From NCBI GenBank assembly GCA_020629955.1, contig JAHDCI010000006.1, forward strand, positions 1 to 58,975: a stretch of DNA of 58,975 bases, read 5' to 3'. A program made the position numbers and the translations under genes. This DNA is from Myxococcota bacterium. GTDB taxonomy: Bacteria > Myxococcota_A > Polyangia > Polyangiales > Houyiibacteriaceae. Below are positions 42,196-51,470 of this stretch, in pieces; position 1 is the stretch's first letter; every line of letters starts with the position of its first letter. The notes beneath the pieces were generated by a model. The model saw only the letters and a list, made by a program, of their open reading frames with translations, was not told the origin of the DNA and did no database searches.

Positions 42196-42224
42196 ACGCC
42201 TCTCGGTTTCCGAGGGGCGTTTTT
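42196..42224 (+). terminator. Rho-independent terminator of rpsD
   Basis: ACGCCTCTCGG, loop TTT, CCGAGGGGCGT followed by TTTTT; stem of about 11 bp with a U-run, about 28 bp after the rpsD stop. Confidence 0.88.
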
Positions 42225-42262
42225 CGTTGTTCGAAGGCCGTTGAAACGTCCTTTGGGGACTC

Positions 42263-42422
42263 TTCGTGCCGGGTTCAGATCGATGGAAGGGACGGTCTTT
42301 CAGAGCGCCGACCCGAGCTTCGACAGGCGAACGACATGCCGAGTATCTCGAAGGAAGAGCGAGGCTCGGTTCGGCGTTTCTGGCGGTAGAGGGCCCTTTT
42401 CGCGACTTGAACCACGCACTAG
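42263..42422 (+). repeat. Foldback element copy E (MITE-like)
   Basis: Starts (T)TCGTGCCGGGTTCAGATCG with a decayed left tip, has the core GACATGCCGAGTATCTCG near 42332-42349, and ends GAACCACGCACTAG. The terminal CTAG at 42419-42422 makes the TAG stop of the minus-strand kinase gene. It lies between convergent rpsD and kinase genes, just after the rpsD terminator. Confidence 0.86.
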
Positions 42423-45142
42423 CCGCCCCAGGGTTGTGCGGGGGAGTAGCTGGGCCCCGAGCCGTTCGCTGGCGGCGGACCGAGGTTCACCGGTGGTGAG
42501 GGTGGCAGCTCTTCCATTTCCGCGGGTTCCTCCGCGGCAGTTGGTTCTGTTTCCGCTTCGGTCACCACTTCCGCATCTGTTTCCGTTTCCGCCACTCCTC
42601 GCTCGTCCGTCTCATCGAGCGTTTCCCGCTGCGGGGCTGGAGCTTGAGCGGCGGTTCTCATTTCGGTGACGCTTCGTCTTGCTCGGGGGCGGGGAGCTAC
42701 CGCGGCGCGCTCTCGCTGGGGGAGGCGACCGCCGTCGGCGAGCGTCACGGCCCATGCGGCGATCGCGGCAGCGCGATCTCGCGCTCGAAGACTGGCGAAG
42801 CGTGCCACGCTATCTTCAAGTTTCTGAACGAGCGAAGGCGCATCCATCTCTCGGGCGATTTCGAGCGCCTCCTGAATCGCCCTGCTTCCTTCTTCGAGCT
42901 TGCCTTGCTGCCAACGCGCGAGCGCGAGACCACTTAGGATTTCAACGTAGCGTTGGCTCCGCAGCCCCCAGCGCCGTTGGTCTTCGCGTTGAACGCTCTG
43001 CAGAAGTCGTTCGGCCTCTTCCGGACGCTCTAGCGCCAAAAGTGCGAACGCCTCGTTAAAGCGTGCGAGGGATTGGTGCCCATGCTCAAGCTCGTCGTAG
43101 AGCTGGGCTGAACGCTGAAAGTGCACGAGCGCATCATCGAGCTCGCCGCTCGCCAGCGCGAGAAGACCGAGGCTATTGGTCGTGAGCGCTCGCTGCGCGC
43201 TTGGCCCCTCCGCGAGGCAGGCGAGCGCCAATTGATACTCTGCCTTCGCGGCATCGGACTCGCCCATATTGCGAAGGACGCCCGCGATATTGTGGTGATG
43301 ACGCGCCGCCTGCGGGCCGGCTCCGGCGAGGCGCAGTGCCTGTCGATGCGCTGCGAGTGCGTCCTCGAAGTTCCTCTCGAGGCGGGCTGCGTTCCCGGCG
43401 GCGATGAGCCGTTCTTCGGTCTGAACCCAAGGGTCCCCTTCGAGCACCGCGAGCAGGGGGCGAGCCGCGGAGGCGTCCCCTGCTTGAATCCGCAACAGTG
43501 CGCGAACGAAGCGCGCTTTCGAACGAAGCGGGATCGCATCGCTCCGTTCGATCGGCACCTCGGCTCGGCGTAGTGCTGCTTCTGCTTCTTCGAAGCGTCC
43601 CCGGCTCCCGAGCAAGCGCGCCTCCTCCAGGTAGACTTCCGCGGTCCACACCTCACCGGATGCCGAAGAGAGGCGGCTCGCAGCGTGCAGCGCTTGTTCG
43701 GCCCCTTCGAAATCCGCGCGCTCTCGCCTGACGCTCGAGAGGTTCAGATTCGACCAAAGCGCAAGCTCCCCCTCCGCTTCCGGGCTCTCGCCTCGCAGGA
43801 GCGCTTGCACGATATTCGAATCTCTTCGAAGCGTTTCAAGATTGACCCGCGCCAACCGCGTCATCTGCGTATTCGAGACCTCCAGCTCCGACCATGCTCC
43901 CGCGACCGCGACCTCTTGCTCAAGCCATCGCTCGCGTTCCTCGGTGGGCAAGCTCTCGCATTCGGCCAGACGAGTTCGCTCCCACTCTGCGCTCAGCGTT
44001 GGGTTCTGAAATGCGCTTGCCTGACACTCGAGAGGTGGGGGCTCTGTCGTTTCAGGAGCTTCTTGTGCGCCCCTCGTCATCACGACGCCGGCCGCGATGA
44101 GCCCGGCTCCGGCAATCATCATTATCGCCAGCGGTGCGCGATTTCTGGATTCATCTGCAATGTCCTCACGGCGGTCGAGCGAGTCTCGAACAGCGCGTTC
44201 AAAGGCATCGATCGAGTGGTAGCGACTCTGGGGATCCGTCGCGAAGCCGCGCCTTAGGGCTTCGAGCGTGTTTTCCGATAGCGCTGCGTTGGTTCCGCGC
44301 GGAGCTTGATCGTGGGCCGCGCGCAACTCGGCGATTGTGGCGCCACGAAAAGGGCGGGACCCCACGAGCAGCTCCCAGCCGAGTACGGCAAGCGCGAACT
44401 GGTCCGAGCGCGCGTCTGCCTTTAAGCCCTCCCAAAGTTCAGGCGCCATGTAGGCGGGCGTGCCCATCAAAGCACCCGTTCGCGTACGAAGAGGTGCGTC
44501 CTCCGCGAACGATTGCACTGCGGGCGACGGATCAGAGCCCTCCGTATCCAGTCCGACCAAACCAAAGTCGCTTAGCTTCGCGACCTCGCCGCACATCAGA
44601 ACATTGTCCGGTTTGATGTCGCGGTGGATCAGCCCGGTCTCGTGTGCCGCGCGAAGGCCTGCGCAAACTTCAAAGAAGGCCCGGACGCGTGCGTTCAGGC
44701 TCGGGGAGCGCTCCATCCACTCTCGAAGTGTTTCGTCGCCACGCTCCATCACAAAGAAGAGATGCTCTTCGGTTCTCCCGAACTCATGAAGGGTGATGAC
44801 GTTTGGATGGGAGACCGACGCGGTCGCGATGGCTTCTCGTTCGAGGCGCGGGCTATTCGCCTCTTCGCGCATCAGCTTGATGGCGACCTGTCGCCTGAGT
44901 TCGGGGTCCTCGCCAGCAAATACGACGCCCATCGCCCCCTGACCGAGTTCCCCCTTGAGTTGAAAGCGCGAGATGGTGTCTCCCACTTGAAAACCGACCG
45001 GCTCGGGATGACAGAGCAAAACGATCGCTTCGCGACAAAGATCGCAGGAATCGATGTGTTCGTCGATCGTCTTCGCGCGTGCCCCGGAGCGTTCGCCTTC
45101 CACAAACGCAAGCAGTTCAAAATCGTCAGGACATGGGTTCAT
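42419..45142 (-). CDS. Ser/Thr protein kinase with zinc-finger N terminus and TPR-like C-terminal half
   Basis: A 907-residue product. The N-terminal anti-sigma-like zinc finger is H29-x3-C33-x2-C36. A PknB-type kinase domain covers about 58-330, with the Gly loop GELGQGAMGVVF, K89, HRDIKPDN, DFG and GTPAYMAPE, all catalytic residues present. One transmembrane segment (IMMIAGAGLIAAGVVM) is followed by a periplasmic domain of TPR-like helices (about 385-800) and a Pro/Glu-rich tail. It is divergent from a sigma factor gene with 68 bp between starts, the arrangement seen for kinase-controlled ECF factors, so it probably phosphorylates or sequesters that sigma factor. The stop lies in foldback copy E. 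Confidence 0.86.
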   Translation of the reverse strand: MNPCPDDFELLAFVEGERSGARAKTIDEHIDSCDLCREAIVLLCHPEPVGFQVGDTISRFQLKGELGQGAMGVVFAGEDPELRRQVAIKLMREEANSPRLEREAIATASVSHPNVITLHEFGRTEEHLFFVMERGDETLREWMERSPSLNARVRAFFEVCAGLRAAHETGLIHRDIKPDNVLMCGEVAKLSDFGLVGLDTEGSDPSPAVQSFAEDAPLRTRTGALMGTPAYMAPELWEGLKADARSDQFALAVLGWELLVGSRPFRGATIAELRAAHDQAPRGTNAALSENTLEALRRGFATDPQSRYHSIDAFERAVRDSLDRREDIADESRNRAPLAIMMIAGAGLIAAGVVMTRGAQEAPETTEPPPLECQASAFQNPTLSAEWERTRLAECESLPTEERERWLEQEVAVAGAWSELEVSNTQMTRLARVNLETLRRDSNIVQALLRGESPEAEGELALWSNLNLSSVRRERADFEGAEQALHAASRLSSASGEVWTAEVYLEEARLLGSRGRFEEAEAALRRAEVPIERSDAIPLRSKARFVRALLRIQAGDASAARPLLAVLEGDPWVQTEERLIAAGNAARLERNFEDALAAHRQALRLAGAGPQAARHHHNIAGVLRNMGESDAAKAEYQLALACLAEGPSAQRALTTNSLGLLALASGELDDALVHFQRSAQLYDELEHGHQSLARFNEAFALLALERPEEAERLLQSVQREDQRRWGLRSQRYVEILSGLALARWQQGKLEEGSRAIQEALEIAREMDAPSLVQKLEDSVARFASLRARDRAAAIAAWAVTLADGGRLPQRERAAVAPRPRARRSVTEMRTAAQAPAPQRETLDETDERGVAETETDAEVVTEAETEPTAAEEPAEMEELPPSPPVNLGPPPANGSGPSYSPAQPWGG

Positions 45143-45210
45143 CGCTCGTCTCCATCATAGACGGTTTGAGAAAGGGATGTGTTCCTCGCGTGAGTGCTAC
45201 TCTCTAGAAC

Positions 45211-46086
45211 GTGGACGAAGCATCCGAGAGATTCATCGATCGCTTTGACGAGTCGGGCGGGAGTGCCGATGCGCTCGAGGTGGCGCTCGAAGTTCGAAAG
45301 GCGACCATCGCCAACGCCCGATGGAAGATGGACGAGGCCGCGCTCGCGGTGCGTCTTGCGGGGCTCGAGTCCTCCGTGCTTCAGAAGCTTGCGGCGAACG
45401 AGAAGGGAACCTTGGAGCTTGCGATCGCCTGCGGGTGCGCAGCCGGGGAGGCGAACGCGTTTAAGGCTTTTGAAGATGAGTATGCCTCCGTAATTCATGG
45501 AGCGCTCCGTTCCTATGGCCGAGGAAGTGCGTTTTCGGAAGATGTTGCGCAGGAAGTTTGGCGGAAGCTTCTGGTGGCGGATGAGGGCGGGCTGCCGCTC
45601 CTACGTTACGCCGGTCAAGGGAAGCTCCATGGGCTCATCAAAGTCAGCGCGACGCGGACGGCGATCAGCATGTTGAGAAAAGGGAGCCGCGAAGATGTGA
45701 ACGTTTCGCGGCCGCCGAGCATTGCCGACGATGCCTCGTTCCCCTTGCCGGGTTTTGACCGCGAACTACGCGCGAAGTTTTCAAAGGCCCTCGAGTCCGA
45801 GATTCGCAGCCTCGACTCCCATGAGCGGAACCTCCTACGAATGCACTTTCTCGGCAGGGTGACCTTGGAAAAGCTGGCGGAGATGTACGGCGTGCATCGC
45901 GCGACGATCGTTCGGCGTATCGCGGGAGTTCGGGAAAAGCTCGCGGACGGGACAAAACGAGCGCTCGCAGAATCGCTTGGTGCGGACCCGCGAAAGATGG
46001 AGACCATTGTCGAGGCGCTGGGCAAGCACCTCGATCTATCGCTCGATCGGATGCTGCAAACGATCGACATCAAAAGCGACCGTTAG
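45211..46086 (+). CDS. RNA polymerase ECF-like sigma factor, kinase-associated
   Basis: A 291-residue sigma70-family protein with an extra N-terminal 70 residues. Region 2 is ANAFKAFEDEYASVIHGAL then FSEDVAQEVWRKLL. Region 4 ends with LLRMHFLGRVTLEKLAEMYGVHRATIVRRIAGVREKLA, a clear helix-turn-helix. The C terminus carries about 40 further residues. It resembles the myxobacterial kinase-linked sigma subgroup. Start is GTG 45211, divergent from the Ser/Thr kinase gene, which suggests phosphorylation control; this is inference from context. Confidence 0.84.
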   Translation: MDEASERFIDRFDESGGSADALEVALEVRKATIANARWKMDEAALAVRLAGLESSVLQKLAANEKGTLELAIACGCAAGEANAFKAFEDEYASVIHGALRSYGRGSAFSEDVAQEVWRKLLVADEGGLPLLRYAGQGKLHGLIKVSATRTAISMLRKGSREDVNVSRPPSIADDASFPLPGFDRELRAKFSKALESEIRSLDSHERNLLRMHFLGRVTLEKLAEMYGVHRATIVRRIAGVREKLADGTKRALAESLGADPRKMETIVEALGKHLDLSLDRMLQTIDIKSDR

Positions 46087-46099
46087 GCAGCTCTGTTGC

Positions 46100-46441
46100 C
46101 TACCCGCGTCGCGCGTGCACGATTTGCGGGGAGCCGTCGTGTTCGAACCTCACGCGGACCATCCACGTTTCGCGTACCAACTCATCATCTCGCCGGACAC
46201 GAACGTGCACTCCAACGACATTCGGGTCATAGGTTCGGATGAAGTCAACATCTTCAAGCTCGCCGTAGATCTCTTGGAAGTGAGACCGAAGGAGCGCTTG
46301 AACAGGGCTCGATTCGGCGATGGAGCTTTCGATTCGCCCATAACCGCCGCAGGCGCGGGCCTCGGATGGAGAGGTGAGCAGGCTTCCCGCCGAGAAAAGG
46401 GCGGAGAGTATCAGTGCGTTCGTAAGGAGAGATTTCATCAT
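46100..46441 (-). CDS. Small secreted protein, 113 aa, unknown function
   Basis: A signal peptide (LLTNALILSALFSAGSLL then SEARA) is followed by a short mature domain with one Cys and basic/acidic beta strands (VGVHVRVRRDDELVRETWMVRVRFEHDG). No family is recognised. ATG 46441 is followed by a second ATG at 46438. It is convergent with the sigma gene (13 bp between stops), so it need not be related to it. Confidence 0.6.
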   Translation of the reverse strand: MMKSLLTNALILSALFSAGSLLTSPSEARACGGYGRIESSIAESSPVQALLRSHFQEIYGELEDVDFIRTYDPNVVGVHVRVRRDDELVRETWMVRVRFEHDGSPQIVHARRG

Positions 46442-46697
46442 GACTTTGGCCTTTCAAAAGGTGTTCATGATCCGAACGCGCGGAATCCCACGCCGGCGCA
46501 TAAAAAAATCATCGGGCGTGAAAAGCGGTTTGAGAGAACGGGAAGTTCGCTGAAAACACTGAAAAAAGCATCGTCGCGAGGCTTAGATACCCCTTTCGAA
46601 TCTCTTCGCGAAGGCCGCTCAGAGCATGTCTTCCCCGTGGGAAGGTCTCGCCGCGCTTCCAGAACGTTCGAACGCGAGGTATCCTCTGCGAGATTTC
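46442..46697. other. Divergent gap before the adenylate cyclase gene
   Basis: 256 bp with A-rich patches (46503-46510, 46552-46570). It must contain promoters for the small secreted protein and the cyclase. No convincing -35/-10 pair or RNA gene was found. Confidence 0.4.
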
Positions 46698-48338
46698 ATG
46701 GCGACGATCACGATCATCAGCCCGGACGGGCGGCTTGAGCGAGAGCTTGGCGGTCACAACACGCTCGGCCGGCATCCGAGCAACACACATCAGGTGCTCG
46801 ATAAGATCGTTTCCAAGGAGCACTGCCATATCGATTTGGTCGAAGGACGGTACATTCTTCGAGACTACGGATCGTTAAACGGAACCTTCGTGAACGGCGA
46901 ACGGGTCTCCGAGGTGGCGTTGAATCCTGGCGATGAGATCAAGATGGGTTCAACGCGCATCATTTTCGACGCTGACGCTGCGGCAACCCGTCAGCAACAG
47001 GTCGCGGCCGCGCCGGCCGGAGGCGGTCTTCCTCCAGGGTTCCGGCCCGGGATGATGAACTCCAAGGTCACCATCGCACCGGGTGTCGTGGAGAGCCACA
47101 TCCGGACGAAGCTGGCGCCGCTGCTCGAACAGAACTTTATGCCGGCCCACATGGTCCAAGACCCGGCGGCGCTACAGCGTGATTACGAAAAGCTCCGCGC
47201 GAGCTACGAGCTATCCCAGGCGATTGGTGGCGAGCTCGATGTGGACCGGCTGCTTGCAAAGATTCTCGACGCGGCGTTCTCTCTCCTCTCCGCAGACCGA
47301 GGCGTGATTCTGCTCTACGATGAGGAGAAGGAACTCAAGCCCCGCTGCGTTCGTACTCGTAACCCCAAGGCCGACGGCGAAGAGGTGATGCTCTCGACGA
47401 CGATTATCGAAGAGGTGCTGAGGGATAAAGCGGCCGTACTCTCCAGCGACGCTTCGGTCGACTCTCGTTTTCAGGGGGCTCACTCGATCATCATGCAGGG
47501 CATTCGCTCTTCGATGGCGGTGCCGCTCCTTCATGGCGGCGAGGTGTTTGGCATCATGCTTTTGGATTCGCAGATTGCTGCGAACGCGTTCACCGAGAAG
47601 GACCTGCAGCTCTTTCAGAACGTCGCAAACCAGGCAGCCATTGCGATTCAGAACTCGCTTTTCGCGCAGAAGCTCGAACAGGAAGCGATTACGCGAGAGC
47701 GTTTTCAGCGTTTGCTATCGCCCGCCATCGCCGAGCAGGTCGTGAACGGCAACGTGGAAGTGAAGAAGGGCGGCGAGCTTCGCGACACGACCGTGCTCTT
47801 TAGCGATATCCGCGGATTTACGTCGATGAGCGAGAACATGCGCCCGCAAGAAGTCGTCGATATGCTCAACGACTACTTCGAGCTCATGGTTGAGATCATC
47901 TTCGACAACGAAGGTACGCTCGACAAGTTCGTCGGGGACGAGATCATGGCGCTCTTTGGGGCGCCGGTCGCACACGATGACGATCCCCTTCGAGCGGTCC
48001 GGACGGGGCTGACGATGCTTCAGGTCCTCGAGACAGGATTTAATGCCCCTCGGCGCGTGCAAGGGCTGCCGGAACTCCAAATCGGGATCGGGATTAACAG
48101 CGGTGAGTGCCTCGCGGGGTATCTCGGCAGCAGCAAAGCGCTCGAGTATACCGTGATCGGCGATACGGTAAATACGGGGGCGCGGCTCTGCTCGCTCGCG
48201 GAAGCTGGGCAGTGCCTGATTAGTGAAGCGACGTACCAGGCCGTGAAGGACCATTTTGACGTCGTCGAGTTGCCGATGCAGCAAGTCAAAGGAAAGCGAC
48301 TCGCGCTGAAGGTTTATAACGTCGTTGGCTTTCGTTGA
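46698..48338 (+). CDS. FHA-GAF adenylate/guanylate cyclase
   Basis: A 546-residue cytosolic signalling protein. The FHA domain (1-95) has LGRHPSN, SKEHCHID and GSLNGTFVNG, for phospho-Thr binding. The GAF domain (about 165-335) includes LSADRGVILLYDEE and RSSMAVPLLHGGEVFG. The class III cyclase domain (about 365-546) has metal ligands in VLFSDIRGF and DKFVGDEIMALFG, and the base/transition-state segment YTVIGDTVNTGARL; the K and D/T pair predicts ATP specificity. The FHA domain could link it to the nearby Ser/Thr kinase. ATG 46698 is at the FHA start; an in-frame start at 46626 is non-conserved. Confidence 0.87.
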   Translation: MATITIISPDGRLERELGGHNTLGRHPSNTHQVLDKIVSKEHCHIDLVEGRYILRDYGSLNGTFVNGERVSEVALNPGDEIKMGSTRIIFDADAAATRQQQVAAAPAGGGLPPGFRPGMMNSKVTIAPGVVESHIRTKLAPLLEQNFMPAHMVQDPAALQRDYEKLRASYELSQAIGGELDVDRLLAKILDAAFSLLSADRGVILLYDEEKELKPRCVRTRNPKADGEEVMLSTTIIEEVLRDKAAVLSSDASVDSRFQGAHSIIMQGIRSSMAVPLLHGGEVFGIMLLDSQIAANAFTEKDLQLFQNVANQAAIAIQNSLFAQKLEQEAITRERFQRLLSPAIAEQVVNGNVEVKKGGELRDTTVLFSDIRGFTSMSENMRPQEVVDMLNDYFELMVEIIFDNEGTLDKFVGDEIMALFGAPVAHDDDPLRAVRTGLTMLQVLETGFNAPRRVQGLPELQIGIGINSGECLAGYLGSSKALEYTVIGDTVNTGARLCSLAEAGQCLISEATYQAVKDHFDVVELPMQQVKGKRLALKVYNVVGFR

Positions 48339-48420
48339 GCTGGAGAGAGAGGCGGGTGATCCGCGTTCGCTTCTCCCGACTTGACAAGGCCCGCTCCCGC
48401 GCAATGCCTACATCTGATCC

Positions 48421-49368
48421 ATGGCGTATCTAGACTTTGAGAAGCCGCTCGTTGAGCTGGAACGGCGAATCGCAGACCTGAAAGCGGCCTCTGACGGGCT
48501 TGATGGTCTCGACACTCAGATCGCGGAGCTCGAAGCTCGTGCGCAGACCGTACAGCGGAATATCTGCGACCAGCTCTCCATCTGGCAGAAGGTTCAGCTG
48601 AGTCGGCACCCGGACCGTCCCTACTTTCTCGACTATGTTGAGCACTGCTTTACCGATTTCACGGAACTGCACGGAGACCGTCTCTATTCGGATGACTCTG
48701 CGATCATCGCTGGCTTTGCCCGGTTTAATGGGCGCCCGGTCGCGATTATTGGTCATCAGAAGGGCCGTTCGACCAAAGAGAAGGTTCACCGGAACTTCGG
48801 CATGGCGCATCCCGAAGGATACCGGAAGGCTTGCCGAATCATGGAGCTTGCCAGCCGTTTCGGTCGACCCGTGCTCACGTTTATCGATACCCCCGGCGCG
48901 TATCCCGGCCTTGGCGCCGAGGAGCGCGGACAGTCCGAGGCGATTGGACACGCGCTCTACGTGATGTCGCAGCTGAAGGTACCGGTCATCGCCACGGTGA
49001 TCGGCGAAGGTGGATCCGGCGGCGCGCTCGCGCTTGGCGTGGCCAACCGAGTTCTGATGCTTCAGTACAGCACCTACTCCGTGATCACCCCGGAGGGCTG
49101 CGCGTCTATCCTCTGGCGCGATGGCGCTCATGCACCAGATGCTGCGGAACAGCTCAAGTTGCTCGCTCCGAACGCCTCGAAGCTTGGGATCGTTGAAGAG
49201 ATCGTGGAGGAGCCTGTCGGCGGCGCGCATCGCGATGTTCCGAACATGGCGCAGCGACTGACGGTCGCGCTCGAAGCACAGCTGAAGGACCTTGATGGTT
49301 TGAGCGCTGAGGAGCTGATCGAAGATCGTTACGCGAAGTTCCGTAAGATCGGCGCCTACAATGGCTGA
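48421..49368 (+). CDS. accA: Acetyl-CoA carboxylase carboxyltransferase subunit alpha
   Basis: A 315-residue product, the family length. It transfers carboxyl from carboxybiotin to acetyl-CoA with AccD for fatty-acid synthesis. Signatures are LDFEKPLVELERRI at the N terminus, HPDRPYFLDYVEHCFTDF, RNFGMAHPEGYRKACRIM, TFIDTPGAYPGLGAEERGQSE and the oxyanion region IGEGGSGGALALGVANRVLM. AccD is not adjacent. A TTGACA at 48381 could belong to its promoter, but a matching -10 is not convincing. Confidence 0.93.
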   Translation: MAYLDFEKPLVELERRIADLKAASDGLDGLDTQIAELEARAQTVQRNICDQLSIWQKVQLSRHPDRPYFLDYVEHCFTDFTELHGDRLYSDDSAIIAGFARFNGRPVAIIGHQKGRSTKEKVHRNFGMAHPEGYRKACRIMELASRFGRPVLTFIDTPGAYPGLGAEERGQSEAIGHALYVMSQLKVPVIATVIGEGGSGGALALGVANRVLMLQYSTYSVITPEGCASILWRDGAHAPDAAEQLKLLAPNASKLGIVEEIVEEPVGGAHRDVPNMAQRLTVALEAQLKDLDGLSAEELIEDRYAKFRKIGAYNG

Positions 49369-49377
49369 GGGCCGCTC

Positions 49378-51249
49378 CTAAGCGAGTTCGATACCGCGGT
49401 GTGCGCGCCACGTTTCGAAAGCGTAGAGCGCCCATAGGAACGAGGTGTGGTCGACTTGCTTTTGGCGGTGCTCCTCGAGGACGGTTCGAAGCATTCGCTT
49501 TTCGAAGAAGCCAGCCTGGACTAGCGGAGAGCCTTGCACGACGTTTTCAAGGACCGGGAATAGTGGTCCGCGAAGCCAGTCAGCTGCCGGTGGGGCGAAG
49601 CCTTGCTTCGGTCGGTCGATGATCTCCCGTGGCACGTAACGCTCAAGAACTGCCTTCAGGACCCGCTTTCGTTCCCGAACGTTTACCTTCGCAGAGAGCG
49701 GCGTACGGAGCGCAAAACTCAGAACCTCTGGGGCAAGTAGCGGGGCTCGGGTCTCGAGGGCGACGAACATCGACGCGCGATCGACCTTCGTAAGCCAGGC
49801 GTCAGGGAGGGTGACATTTGCGTCCCAGAGCATTCCCGCTTCGGTTTCGGAGCGAACGCCACGTCGCTTAAATTCCTCAAACGCGCTGTCGACGATCGAA
49901 GCAGGCGAGAGTTTCGGAAGGAGCCGGGCCAAGGTTGGTGTCGCCCCACCGCGATAGAAGCCGCTTCGACCGAAGAAGTCTCCTGAGGATTTCGCACTCG
50001 CGCGCTCGAGAATTCTCCGCCAGCGTGGGTGACGGACCTTGGAACCGAGCGACGAACCCGCTGCGCGAAGTGCGCTTGGCAACGCCGTCGAGAGGGAGAA
50101 CGCGTGCAGCGCGCTGTAGTATCGGTAGCCACCGAAAAATTCGTCGGCCCCATCCCCGGTGAGCGCCACCGTCATATGCTCCTTCGCGAGCGCCGACACG
50201 GCCATCGTCGGAACCGCAGAAGGATCCGCGATCGGTTCATCGTAGGCCTCGCCGAGGTTTTCCGCGAAGTCGAAGACGCGCTCCTCGTTGAGCATCATCA
50301 ACTCGTTTCGAAGTCCCAAGCTGTCCGCAACGGCCTTCGCGTGCGTGGCCTCATTGAGCTTCGGATTGTCGAAGCCGATCGTATACGTGACGGTCTCCGG
50401 TCGAAGTTTTGCCAGTACGGCACAGACGATAGAGGAATCGATACCCCCGGATAGAAAGGCCCCAAGCGGCACATCTGCGTGAAGACGCGAGCGCACCGAT
50501 TCGACGATAATGTCCTCGAGCTCATCGACGCGATCGAGAAAGGAACGCGCGGGCAGGGCAGGGCGGAGCGCCTCCCCGAGGAGCGACCAATGGGAGTGTT
50601 CCCGCGCTGCGCCATCGCGATCCACTCGAAGGACCGAACCCGGTCGAACCTTCTCTACCCCTTCGAGCAGTGACTTCGGACCACGCGAGAGACCGAATGA
50701 AAAATAGTCGTTAAGCGTGGTTTCGCTGACGCGTCCAAGTTCGGGTGCGTAGGCAAGTAGCGAATCGAGCGTAGAGCCAAAGATCAGCTCCTCGCCGTGC
50801 CGGGTCCAGAAGAGGGGCTTCTCGCCGGCGCGGTCTCGCGCGAGCCATAGGCATTCTTCGGTCATATCCCAGAGCGCGATGGCGTACATGCCGTCGAGGC
50901 GTCGAAAAACGTCCGAGCCCCATTCCTTAAATCCGTGGGCGATGACCTCGCTATCGGTATTGGAGCGAAAGCGATGACCGGCGGCTTCGAGCTCCCGGCG
51001 CAGCTTTCGGAAGTTGTAGATCATACCGTTGAACACGAAGTGAACTTTGCTGTCTCCGTCGCTCATTGGCTGCGCGCCGGCATCGCTAAGATCGACGATG
51101 GAAAGCCGTCGATGGGCGAGGGCGATCGGGCCGAGGCCTACGTAGCCCGCGCCATCGGGGCCTCGCCGATGAAGCGTGTCGCGCGCCTGAATGACGCGCG
51201 CTTCTTTTGGTGGGGGGCCCCAGCTTCGAACTCCGAAAATACCGCACAT
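49378..51249 (-). CDS. asnB: Asparagine synthetase (glutamine-hydrolysing)
   Basis: A 623-residue product. The N-terminal class II glutamine amidotransferase has Cys2 as nucleophile (MCGIFGVRSWG), RRGPDGAGYV and NGMIYNF. The synthetase domain has the PP-loop LSGGIDSS and VALTGDGADEFFGGY. The AsnB_2/amidotransferase-1 length fits enzymes found in surface-polysaccharide loci. It is divergent from a GT2 glycosyltransferase with 221 bp between starts, so it may amidate a surface sugar or supply asparagine. It is convergent with accA with 9 bp between stops. Confidence 0.86.
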   Translation of the reverse strand: MCGIFGVRSWGPPPKEARVIQARDTLHRRGPDGAGYVGLGPIALAHRRLSIVDLSDAGAQPMSDGDSKVHFVFNGMIYNFRKLRRELEAAGHRFRSNTDSEVIAHGFKEWGSDVFRRLDGMYAIALWDMTEECLWLARDRAGEKPLFWTRHGEELIFGSTLDSLLAYAPELGRVSETTLNDYFSFGLSRGPKSLLEGVEKVRPGSVLRVDRDGAAREHSHWSLLGEALRPALPARSFLDRVDELEDIIVESVRSRLHADVPLGAFLSGGIDSSIVCAVLAKLRPETVTYTIGFDNPKLNEATHAKAVADSLGLRNELMMLNEERVFDFAENLGEAYDEPIADPSAVPTMAVSALAKEHMTVALTGDGADEFFGGYRYYSALHAFSLSTALPSALRAAGSSLGSKVRHPRWRRILERASAKSSGDFFGRSGFYRGGATPTLARLLPKLSPASIVDSAFEEFKRRGVRSETEAGMLWDANVTLPDAWLTKVDRASMFVALETRAPLLAPEVLSFALRTPLSAKVNVRERKRVLKAVLERYVPREIIDRPKQGFAPPAADWLRGPLFPVLENVVQGSPLVQAGFFEKRMLRTVLEEHRQKQVDHTSFLWALYAFETWRAHRGIELA

Positions 51250-51470
51250 ATTACAAAGACCTTCTACTCGCCTCGCGTGCCCTCAACGAGCCGTTTTTGT
51301 GTTTCGTCGCATTTTTCGTCGGACATGCAGTCGTGGACGAATGTTCCGGCGCAGCCTCGCATCCAATGGGCCTCGTCTCCGCTTCTAGGCCATGGGTTGC
51401 GCGGGGACCGGGTTTCATTTCTCAGGCGACTGGCAGCCGCTTCACTCGCCCGCTACCTTCGCGTCTCGCT
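51250..51470. other. Divergent promoter region between asnB and the GT2 gene
   Basis: 221 bp holding promoters for both directions. The plus-strand frame of the GT2 gene stays open back to 51207, but this upstream sequence is Ser/Arg/Cys-rich and is judged non-coding. No repeat or RNA gene is seen. Confidence 0.4.

Noticed and set aside
48381-48414. Sigma70 promoter before accA (TTGACA at 48381)
   Set aside because: The only -10-like hexamer (TACATC) is 22 bp away, too far, so it was not listed as a promoter.
51207-51470. N-terminal extension of the GT2 glycosyltransferase back to 51207
   Set aside because: The extension overlaps the asnB start on the other strand and has no glycosyltransferase sequence; the conserved fold starts at ATG 51471.
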